A DNA stretch of 64,000 bases. It comes from Streptomyces phaeolivaceus (lineage in GTDB: Bacteria > Actinomycetota > Actinomycetes > Streptomycetales > Streptomycetaceae). This document shows positions 9,592-16,512 of this stretch, in pieces. How positions within the stretch are numbered: position 1 is the stretch's first letter; every line of letters begins with the position of its first letter. The notes below the pieces were generated by a model. The model had not been told where the DNA came from and did no database searches. It worked only from the letters and a program-made list of their open reading frames with translations. The stretch spans positions 2,356,001 to 2,420,000 of the forward strand of contig NZ_CP045096.1 in assembly GCF_009184865.1 (NCBI RefSeq), in the 5' to 3' direction. The position numbers and the translations under genes were made by a program.

Positions 9592-9893
9592 GTAGCGCCT
9601 TCCCGAGAGTCTCGCCCGCGCGGTATGGCTGCGGCCTTCTCGCTGGTCGGTCGCCGCCCTGCGTCGGGCAGGGGTTTGGATGTTTATGCGGACCAAACCC
9701 TACTGGACGCGATTTGGGGTCGCGCGGGGAGGGGGTACCAACTCGCCGGGGGTCACTTGTAGCGCCTAGCTGGGGTGGGCGGGTGCGCCTAATAGCTCGG
9801 GAGTTCGGGTGGTTTGGCGGGTGCGCGCGCGTTGTGGTTGTTCGCGCAGTGCCCCGCACCCCTTGGGGGCAGCCCTGCTTATAGCGTGGAGGT
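9592..9893. other. Divergent promoter region, ctaC / cysteine desulfurase
   Basis: 302 bases without a gene. On the minus strand TAGGGT (9697-9702) is a plausible ctaC -10, giving a leader of about 100 nt. On the plus strand TAGCGT (9882-9887) lies six bases before the GTG of the cysteine desulfurase. I saw no riboswitch or strong palindrome. Confidence 0.4.
9882..9887 (+). promoter_or_regulatory. -10 box of probably leaderless cysteine desulfurase mRNA
   Basis: TAGCGT ends six bases before the GTG at 9894, so transcription probably starts at or beside the start codon. A GGAGGT lies between but is too close to act as a Shine-Dalgarno sequence. Confidence 0.45.
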
Positions 9894-11288
9894 GTGGCGT
9901 ACTTCGACTCTGCATCCTCCGCTCCCCTTCATCCCGTTGCCCGGCAGGCGCTGGTGGCCTCGCTGGACGAGGGGTGGGCCGATCCCGCGCGGTTGTATCG
10001 GGAAGGGAGGCGGGCGCGCCTGTTGTTGGATGCCGCCCGGGAGGCCGCCGCCGAGGCCGTGGGGTGCCGTCCGGACGAGTTGGTCTTCACCCCGTCGGGG
10101 ACGCGGGCCGTGCACTCCGGCGTCGCGGGGGCGCTGGCCGGACGGCGGCGGGTGGGGCGTCACCTGATCGTGTCGGCGGTCGAACACTCTTCGGTGCTGC
10201 ACGCGGCGGAGACCCATGAGGCGGACGGCGGGACGGTCGCCCGGGTGGCGGTGGCCCGTACGGGATCGGTGTCCGCGTCCTCGTACGCCGAGGCCCTGCG
10301 CGACGACACCGCGCTGGCCTGTCTGCAGTCCGCCAACCACGAGGTGGGGACCGCGCAGCCGGTGGCCGAGGTGGCGGAGGTGTGCCGGGCGGCCGGGGTG
10401 CCGTTGCTGGTGGACGCGGCACAGTCGCTCGGGTGGGGGCGGGTGGACGGGGACTGGTCGGTACTGACCGCCAGCGCCCATAAATGGGGTGGTCCGCCCG
10501 GGGTCGGGCTGCTCGTCGTACGCAAGGGCGTCCGGTTCTCGGTGCAAGGGCCCGCCGACGAGCGGGAGTCGGGGCGGGCGGCCGGGTTCGAGAACATCCC
10601 GGCGATCGTGGCCGCCGCCGCCTCGCTGCGGGCCGTACGGGCCGAGGCGGACGCGGAGGCGGTACGGCTGCGGGAGTTGACGGAGCGGATCCGGGCGCGG
10701 GTGCCTTCGCTGGTGCCCGATGTGGAGGTGGTGGGCGACCCGGAGCGGCGGCTGCCGGGGGTCGTCACCTTCTCCTGTCTCTATGTCGACGGGGAGACAC
10801 TGCTGCACGAGCTGGACCGCGCGGGCTTCTCCGTCTCCTCCGGTTCCTCCTGTACGAGCAGCACGCTGACGCCCAGCCATGTGCTGCGGGCCATGGGGGT
10901 GCTGAGCGAGGGGAACGTCCGGGTGTCCCTGCCGATGGGGGCGGTGGAGGAGGACGTCGAGCGGTTCCTGTCGGTGCTGCCGGGGGCGGTCGCGGCGGTC
11001 CGGGAGAAGCTGGGGGCGCCCGTGTCCGCCGCCGAGGTGTCCGTGGCGAAGTCCGCGGAGGAGGGCGTCCTCGTCGTGGACGCCCTCGGCAGGCGGTGCC
11101 CGATCCCCGTCATCGAACTGGCCAAGGTCATCGGCGACGTCCCGGTCGGCGGCACGGTCCGCGTCCTCTCCGACGACGAGGCGGCCCGCCTGGACATCCC
11201 GGCGTGGTGCGAGATGCGGGGCCAGGAGTACGTGGGCGAGGAGCCGGCGGAGCGGGGTTCGGCGTATGTGGTGCGCCGGGCGCGTTAG
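9894..11288 (+). CDS. Cysteine desulfurase fused to a C-terminal TusA-like sulfur carrier domain
   Basis: 464 residues. Residues 1-365 are a class V PLP aminotransferase: YFDSASSAPLHP start, HSSVLHA, SANHEVGT, DAAQSLG, then SAHKWGGPPG with the PLP lysine (near 200). The SGSSCTSSTL loop near 322 holds the persulfide cysteine. Residues about 385-464 are a TusA/SirA domain with the signature ALGRRCPIPVIELAK, whose CPxP cysteine receives sulfur. So one polypeptide could mobilise sulfur from cysteine and carry it onward for Fe-S, thiolation or cofactor synthesis. Start is GTG at 9894. Convergent with the PfkB kinase; a hairpin separates them. Confidence 0.93.
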   Translation: MAYFDSASSAPLHPVARQALVASLDEGWADPARLYREGRRARLLLDAAREAAAEAVGCRPDELVFTPSGTRAVHSGVAGALAGRRRVGRHLIVSAVEHSSVLHAAETHEADGGTVARVAVARTGSVSASSYAEALRDDTALACLQSANHEVGTAQPVAEVAEVCRAAGVPLLVDAAQSLGWGRVDGDWSVLTASAHKWGGPPGVGLLVVRKGVRFSVQGPADERESGRAAGFENIPAIVAAAASLRAVRAEADAEAVRLRELTERIRARVPSLVPDVEVVGDPERRLPGVVTFSCLYVDGETLLHELDRAGFSVSSGSSCTSSTLTPSHVLRAMGVLSEGNVRVSLPMGAVEEDVERFLSVLPGAVAAVREKLGAPVSAAEVSVAKSAEEGVLVVDALGRRCPIPVIELAKVIGDVPVGGTVRVLSDDEAARLDIPAWCEMRGQEYVGEEPAERGSAYVVRRAR

Positions 11289-11292
11289 CGGG

Positions 11293-11329
11293 CGCCCCGC
11301 GCCTCTTGGTTCTCCAGGGGCGCGGGGCG
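11293..11329. terminator. Bidirectional terminator
   Basis: An 11-bp stem CGCCCCGCGCC/GGCGCGGGGCG with a loop of about 15 bases, between convergent stops at 11288 and 11340. Confidence 0.7.
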
Positions 11330-11339
11330 GTGTCCCACC

Positions 11340-12314
11340 TCAGCCCAGGTGCTTCTTCACCTCTGCCGCCGCCTCGTCGCCGTACGCCTTCGTGAACCGG
11401 TCCATGAAGTGCGCCCGGCGCAACGCGTACTCCTGCGTGCCGACCGTCTCGATCACGAGGGTCGCGAGCATGCAGCCGACCTGCGCCGCCCGCTCCAGCG
11501 AGACCCCCCAGGCCAGCCCCGAGAGGAACCCCGCGCGGAACGCGTCGCCGACGCCCGTGGGCTCGGCCTTGCGCTCCTCCTCGGGGCAGCCGACCTCGAT
11601 CGGGTCCTCGCCGGCCCGCTCGATCCGGACGCCCCGCGCGCCGAGGGTGGTGACCCGGTGGCCGACCCTGCCGAGGATCTCCTCGTCGGACCAGCCGGTC
11701 TTGGACTCGATGAGGCCCTTCTCGTACTCGTTGGAGAAGAGGTAGGTCGCGCCGTCCAGCAGTATCCGGATCTCGTCGCCGTTCATCCGGGCGATCTGCT
11801 GGGAGAAGTCCGCGGCGAACGGGATGCTCCGGGAGCGGCACTCCTCCGTGTGGCGGAGCATCGCCTCGGGGTCGTCCGCGCCGATCAGGACGAGGTCGAG
11901 TCCGCCGACGCGGTCGGCGACGGTCTTCAGCTCGATGAGGCGGGCCTCGCTCATCGCGCCGGTGTAGAAGGAGCCGATCTGGTTGTGGTCGGCGTCCGTG
12001 GTGCACACGAAGCGGGCCGTGTGCAGCGTCTCGGAGATACGCACGGAGGAGGTGTCCACCCCGTGCCGGTCGAGCCAGTCGCGGTACTCGTGGAAGTCGG
12101 AGCCCGCCGCGCCGACCAGGATCGGGCGGGTGCCGAGCTGTCCCATGCCGAACGCGATGTTCGCGCCGACACCGCCCCGGCGCACGTCGAGCTGGTCGAC
12201 AAGGAAGGAAAGGGAGACCGTGTGCAGTTGGTCCGCGACGAGTTGGTCGGCGAAGCGGCCCGGGAAGGTCATCAGATGGTCGGTGGCGATGGAGCCGGAG
12301 ACTGCGATACGCAC
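11340..12314 (-). CDS. PfkB-family carbohydrate/nucleoside kinase
   Basis: 324 residues with ribokinase/PfkB features: N-terminal GSIATDHLMTF, RRGGVGANIAFGMGQLG (substrate site, near 50), and the C-terminal GVGDAFRAGFLSGLAWG signature with the catalytic Asp in the DAFR context (near 270). Closest in general look to the actinobacterial adenosine kinase-like branch; the substrate cannot be set from sequence alone. GTG at 12314 chosen (VRIAVSGSIATDHL) with AGGAG about 12 bases upstream; the open frame extends far further but only in the shadow of the opposite-strand gene. Transcribed alone toward a shared terminator. Confidence 0.9.
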   Translation of the reverse strand: MRIAVSGSIATDHLMTFPGRFADQLVADQLHTVSLSFLVDQLDVRRGGVGANIAFGMGQLGTRPILVGAAGSDFHEYRDWLDRHGVDTSSVRISETLHTARFVCTTDADHNQIGSFYTGAMSEARLIELKTVADRVGGLDLVLIGADDPEAMLRHTEECRSRSIPFAADFSQQIARMNGDEIRILLDGATYLFSNEYEKGLIESKTGWSDEEILGRVGHRVTTLGARGVRIERAGEDPIEVGCPEEERKAEPTGVGDAFRAGFLSGLAWGVSLERAAQVGCMLATLVIETVGTQEYALRRAHFMDRFTKAYGDEAAAEVKKHLG

Positions 12315-12437
12315 GGCGAGGACACGCTCCTGCGAAGGGAGAGGGGATTGACAGTTCACGCTACCGGGTCGCCCACCTGCGCTGAAGCAGGCAAAACTAC
12401 CCGATAGTAGGTCTTTCTTCGCGGGGTTCGTGGTGCG

Positions 12438-12443
12438 TACGGT
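12438..12443 (+). promoter_or_regulatory. -10 box of leaderless small gene
   Basis: TACGGT six bases before the ATG at 12450; no Shine-Dalgarno sequence. Confidence 0.45.
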
Positions 12444-12449
12444 GCCGTT

Positions 12450-12659
12450 ATGACGAACCCCAAGATCCACGGCACCGTTCCGTTCGACCCGGACGGCGGC
12501 CTCGCGGCGCTGCGCGGCGACTGCGCCCGGATGGCTCCGCACTGGGCGGCCCCCGCGAAGGTCATTACGGCTCCGGTGTCCCCTTCGCTCATCCATGGGG
12601 TGACCGTGCCGGTGACGTCCGCGCGGCTGGTGGACGCGATGCCGGAGTACGGCGACTGA
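12450..12659 (+). CDS. Small conserved-type hypothetical protein
   Basis: 69 residues beginning MTNPKIHGTVPFDPDG and ending VDAMPEYGD. No recognised domain, signal or membrane helix. Codon use has the strong third-position GC of neighbouring genes, and a TANNNT -10 box ends six bases upstream, so it looks real and leaderless. It sits between the divergent PfkB kinase and the acidic membrane protein that follows. Function unknown. Confidence 0.7.
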   Translation: MTNPKIHGTVPFDPDGGLAALRGDCARMAPHWAAPAKVITAPVSPSLIHGVTVPVTSARLVDAMPEYGD

Positions 12660-12743
12660 GGGAACCGCCGGCTCCTCCGCCGCGTCCCATCGCTGTCCCC
12701 CGTATAGGGGAGGCGGTGTACGACGTGCCGAAGGAGCGATGCG

Positions 12744-14513
12744 GTGAACTCCGAGCGACCCGACAACCCCGAGAACCCGGACGAGGGCCCCGAGCCCGAC
12801 GCCACCGAGGAGATCAGGGCTGCCGGGGATGACGTCACCGAGACCGCCGCGGCCGACAGGGCCGAGGCCGGTGAGCCCGCCGAGGCGGTGGCGGAGGCTG
12901 AGGCTGAGACCGGTGAGCCCGCCGAGGCCGAAGCGAAGGCCGCGGCCGGTGACGTCGATGTTGACATTGACGTTGACGTTGACGAGGGTGCCGACGCCGG
13001 TCAGGTCGTCGGTGTCGGCGGGGCCGAGCGTCCGCGTCGGCGGCGCCCCCGTGTGGTCATGGCCTCGGTGGCCGCCGCCGTGCTGCTGGTCGGGGGCGGT
13101 GGGGCGCTGCTCGCCTCCACCTCGTCCGGCGGGTCCGGCGGAGGCGGAGGATCCGCCGCGCCCGGCGGTGACGGCACTCCCCCGCCGCTCGCGCTCGACG
13201 GCTACACCGACGGCGGTTCGAACGGCATCGCGCCAGGTGAGCCCGACCCGTCCGGGGTGACCTATCGCGCGGACGGCGAGCTGCCCGAGGGCCCCGGTTC
13301 CGCTCCCGTCCACTCGGTCGAGGGCCAGGTGACGGCCGCCGAGGTCGCGCGGCTCGCGAAGGCGCTCGGGGTGGAGGGCGAACCCACGGCCGAGGGCGAC
13401 GCCTGGCAGGTGGGCGCGGCCGGGGACGGTTCCGGACCGGTGCTGCACGTCACCAGGCAGGCGCCGGGCACCTGGACGTTCAACCGGTACACGCCGGGCA
13501 CCGACAACTGCCAGAAGGTGGACGTCTGCGCCTCCGGCACGGCCGAGGGCGGCGACCCGGTCGGCGAGGCGGCGGCGAGGAAGGCCGCGGCCCCGGTGCT
13601 CAAGGCCGTCGGCCAGGACGACGCCAAGCTCGACGCCACCCAGCTCATGGGCGCGGTACGGGTGGTGAACGCGAACCCCGAGGTCGGCGGACTGCCCACC
13701 TACGGCTGGACGACCGGCATCCAGATCGGCGCCGACGGCCGGGTGGTCGGCGGCAGCGGCAACCTGAAGTCGCCGGTGAAGGGCGACACGTATCCCGTCG
13801 TGGACGCGAAGCGGGCGCTGGAGCTGCTGAACGGTTCCGGCCAGGGCGTCGGCACCGAGCGCGGTGGCATCGGCGGCTGCACGGGCCCCGTACCGCTGGA
13901 GGGCGAGAACGGAACCGGGGAGAGCGGGACCGGTCGGAGCGGGACGGTCGTGGCGGACGAGACGCCGTGCGAGCGGATGACCGCGCTGCCGAAGCCGGAG
14001 CCGGTCACCGTCGAGAAGGCCGTGTTCGGGCTGGCCTCGCACCATGTGGACGGCCGGCCCGCGCTGGTGCCGTCATGGCTGTTCGAGGTGCGTCCGTCGG
14101 GGGCCGGGGACACGTACACGGTGACGCGTCCGGCGGTCGACCCGGAGTATCTGGCCTCCCCCGAGCCGCGCTCGGAGCCGACCGAGAGGCCCGGCGAGCC
14201 GGGTGACACCCCGTCCACCGGTCCCGACTCGGCGGATGTGCGGGTGGAGGGCTACACGGTCGACGGCGACGAGCTGACCGTGACCTTCTGGGGCGGGGTG
14301 TGCAGCGACTACTCGGCGTCGGTGAGCGAGGAGTCGGGCGAGGTGACGGTGACCGTGACCGACACCCCGTGGGAGGGCAAGGTCTGCATCATGATCGCCA
14401 AGGCGATGGAGCGGACGGTGTCGCTGGACCAGCCGCTGGGCGACCGGAAGGTGGTCGGGTCGGACGGCAAGGCGATCCCGGAGGGCGGTCTCGCGGAGCT
14501 GGAGCCGCGGTAG
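12744..14513 (+). CDS. Acidic, low-complexity N-terminus membrane-anchored protein of unknown function
   Basis: 589 residues. Residues 1-95 are Glu/Ala/Asp-rich with imperfect repeats (GEPAEAVAEAEAET, GEPAEAEAKAAAGD) and a DVDIDVDVDEG run. An Arg-rich stop (RPRRRRPR) then one membrane helix (VVMASVAAAVLLVGGGGALLA, about 104-125), then a Gly/Ser linker and a roughly 450-residue extracytoplasmic part containing NGIAPGEPDPSGVTY, a paired C...C (NCQKVDVC) and a late GGVCSDY/GKVCIMI Cys pair that could form disulfides. No catalytic motif seen. GTG at 12744 has AAGGAG seven bases upstream. Ends before a bidirectional terminator shared with erpA. Confidence 0.85.
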   Translation: MNSERPDNPENPDEGPEPDATEEIRAAGDDVTETAAADRAEAGEPAEAVAEAEAETGEPAEAEAKAAAGDVDVDIDVDVDEGADAGQVVGVGGAERPRRRRPRVVMASVAAAVLLVGGGGALLASTSSGGSGGGGGSAAPGGDGTPPPLALDGYTDGGSNGIAPGEPDPSGVTYRADGELPEGPGSAPVHSVEGQVTAAEVARLAKALGVEGEPTAEGDAWQVGAAGDGSGPVLHVTRQAPGTWTFNRYTPGTDNCQKVDVCASGTAEGGDPVGEAAARKAAAPVLKAVGQDDAKLDATQLMGAVRVVNANPEVGGLPTYGWTTGIQIGADGRVVGGSGNLKSPVKGDTYPVVDAKRALELLNGSGQGVGTERGGIGGCTGPVPLEGENGTGESGTGRSGTVVADETPCERMTALPKPEPVTVEKAVFGLASHHVDGRPALVPSWLFEVRPSGAGDTYTVTRPAVDPEYLASPEPRSEPTERPGEPGDTPSTGPDSADVRVEGYTVDGDELTVTFWGGVCSDYSASVSEESGEVTVTVTDTPWEGKVCIMIAKAMERTVSLDQPLGDRKVVGSDGKAIPEGGLAELEPR

Positions 14514-14576
14514 GCGGGCCCCGGACCCGCTCGGGACCCGCTCGGACACGCTTGGTCGACGGGACGACGGGACAAC

Positions 14577-14617
14577 ACGAAGGCGGCGTCCCCCTCGGAG
14601 GGGGACGCCGCCTTCGT
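14577..14617. terminator. Strong bidirectional terminator
   Basis: 20-bp arms (14577-14596 and 14598-14617) are perfectly complementary; the real loop is the CCCTCGGAGGG tip. Lies between the convergent stops at 14513 and 14656. Confidence 0.9.
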
Positions 14618-14655
14618 CGTACGCTCGGACGCGTGGCGCCAGCGCGCCGGGACTC

Positions 14656-15012
14656 CTAGCTGAAGGAGTCGCCGCAGGCGCAGGAGCCCGTCGCGTTCGG
14701 GTTGTCGATGGTGAAGCCCTGCTTCTCGATGGTGTCGACGAAGTCGATGGTGGCGCCGCCCAGGTACGGGGCGCTCATACGGTCGGTGATGACCTTCACG
14801 CCCTCGAAGTCCTTCACGACGTCGCCGTCGAGCGAGCGCTCGTCGAAGAAGAGCTGGTAGCGCAGGCCGGAGCAGCCGCCGGGCTGAACGGCGACGCGCA
14901 GCGCCAGGTCGTCACGGCCTTCCTGGTCGAGCAGGGCCTTGACCTTGGCCGCGGCGGCGTCGGTCACGATGATGCCGTCGGTGACGGTGCCGGTCTCGTC
15001 CGATACGGACAT
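14656..15012 (-). CDS. erpA: Iron-sulfur cluster insertion protein ErpA / HesB-IscA family
   Basis: 118 residues, standard length for A-type carriers. The three conserved cysteines are present: PGGCSGLRY (near 47) and the C-terminal SCACGD pair (near 112-114), which hold a 4Fe-4S cluster for transfer to target enzymes. ATG at 15012 (MSVSDETGTVTDGIIVTD). It is divergent from nadA, whose product needs a 4Fe-4S cluster, a functional pairing that fits an Fe-S donor/recipient role but is inference. Confidence 0.95.
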   Translation of the reverse strand: MSVSDETGTVTDGIIVTDAAAAKVKALLDQEGRDDLALRVAVQPGGCSGLRYQLFFDERSLDGDVVKDFEGVKVITDRMSAPYLGGATIDFVDTIEKQGFTIDNPNATGSCACGDSFS

Positions 15013-15188
15013 CTACATCTCTCCCGGGTTGTACGGAGACTGCTTGCCGACGATTGCAACCGCCGGAGCCCCGGATTCATTCCGAGGCGCGCGGATTCGT
15101 TCGCGTCTCTCTTCATGCTCGCACATGGCCGGTGGAACCCGTCCCGAAGAGCCGGCCGGGATTCATGTCACATCGACGCTATGGGCAT

Positions 15189-15235
15189 CGTCAACGTGAC
15201 GTGAAGCGGTTATGATAGATAGCGTCAATTCGACG
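15189..15235 (+). promoter_or_regulatory. nadA promoter with two candidate operator half-palindromes
   Basis: -10-like TATGAT at 15211-15216. It is bracketed by two inverted repeats with similar half-sites: CGTCA-ACG-TGACG (15189-15201, at the -35 position) and CGTC-AATTC-GACG (15223-15235, at the expected transcription start). The layout suggests repression, plausibly of NAD synthesis, but the regulator is unknown. Confidence 0.5.
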
Positions 15236-15306
15236 AAAAGGATAGCCCGGATCTCCCGCCGACCCTCCCCCGGGCGGCGAGCCGCAGAACAGAAAGGGTG
15301 CGTGCC

Positions 15307-16491
15307 GTGACCACCGCCCAGACCCAGGAGCTCGACGTACAGCCGACGCCCCTCGCCCTGCTGCTGCTCGGCCGCGAGGCCGACCCGAGGAGCGAGCGGG
15401 GTGTCGAGTGCCCGGGAGACCTGCCCTCCCCGTCCGACCCCGACCTGGTCGAGCGCGCCCGCGCGGCCAAGGAGAAGCTCGGGGACAAGGTCTTCGTGCT
15501 GGGCCACCACTACCAGCGCGACGAGGTCATCCAGTTCGCGGACGTCACCGGTGACTCGTTCAAGCTGGCCCGGGACGCGGCGGCGCGGCCCGAGGCCGAG
15601 TACATCGTGTTCTGCGGTGTGCACTTCATGGCCGAGTCGGCGGACATCCTGACCGGCGACGAGCAGAAGGTCGTGCTGCCGGACCTGGCCGCCGGGTGCT
15701 CGATGGCCGACATGGCCACCGCCGAGCAGGTCGCCGAGTGCTGGGACGTGCTGACCGGGGCCGGCATAGCCGAGCAGGTCGTGCCCGTCTCGTACATGAA
15801 CTCCTCCGCCGACATCAAGGCCTTCACCGGCAAGCACGGCGGCACGATCTGCACCTCGTCCAACGCGAAACGGGCTCTGGAGTGGGCCTTCGAGCAGGGT
15901 GAGAAGATCCTGTTCCTGCCGGACCAGCACCTCGGGCGCAACACCGCCGTGCGGGACATGGGCATGTCGCTGGACGACTGTGTCCTCTACAACCCGTACA
16001 AGCCGAACGGCGGCCTCACGGTCGAGCAGCTGCGGGCCGCGAAGATGATCCTGTGGCGGGGCCACTGCTCGGTGCACGGCCGCTTCAGCGTGCAGTCGGT
16101 GAACGACGTACGGGAGCGGATCCCGGGCGTGAACGTCCTCGTGCACCCGGAGTGCAAGCACGAGGTCGTGGCGGCGGCCGACCACGTCGGGTCGACCGAG
16201 TACATCATCAAGGCGCTGGAGGCCGCGCCGGCCGGTTCCAAGTGGGCCATCGGCACCGAGCTGAACCTCGTGCGGCGGCTGGCGAACCGTTTCGCGCCCG
16301 AGGGCAAGGAGATCGTCTTCCTCGACCGCACGGTCTGCTTCTGCTCCACCATGAACCGCATCGACCTCCCGCACCTCGTCTGGACCCTGGAGTCCCTCGC
16401 CGAGGGCACCCTCGTCAACCGCATCGAGGTCGACAAGGAGACCGAGGCGTTCGCGAAGCTGGCGCTGGAGCGGATGCTGGCGCTGCCGTAG
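15307..16491 (+). CDS. nadA: Quinolinate synthase (NadA)
   Basis: 394 residues. It condenses iminoaspartate with dihydroxyacetone phosphate to quinolinate in de novo NAD synthesis. Motifs: LGHHYQRDEV, DSFKLA, VFCGVHFMAESADIL (first cluster Cys), YMNSSADIKA, GTICTSSNA, FLPDQHLGRNTA, GHCSVHGRF (second Cys), HPECKHEV, GTELNLVRRL, CFCSTMNR (third Cys). The three Cys hold a 4Fe-4S cluster. Two GTG codons compete; 15307 is better spaced from GAAAGGG than 15298. nadB and nadC are not adjacent in the visible sequence, so this gene stands alone after erpA's divergent promoter. Confidence 0.96.
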   Translation: MTTAQTQELDVQPTPLALLLLGREADPRSERGVECPGDLPSPSDPDLVERARAAKEKLGDKVFVLGHHYQRDEVIQFADVTGDSFKLARDAAARPEAEYIVFCGVHFMAESADILTGDEQKVVLPDLAAGCSMADMATAEQVAECWDVLTGAGIAEQVVPVSYMNSSADIKAFTGKHGGTICTSSNAKRALEWAFEQGEKILFLPDQHLGRNTAVRDMGMSLDDCVLYNPYKPNGGLTVEQLRAAKMILWRGHCSVHGRFSVQSVNDVRERIPGVNVLVHPECKHEVVAAADHVGSTEYIIKALEAAPAGSKWAIGTELNLVRRLANRFAPEGKEIVFLDRTVCFCSTMNRIDLPHLVWTLESLAEGTLVNRIEVDKETEAFAKLALERMLALP

Positions 16492-16512
16492 CCCGTCGCC
16501 CGCGTCCCTCGC

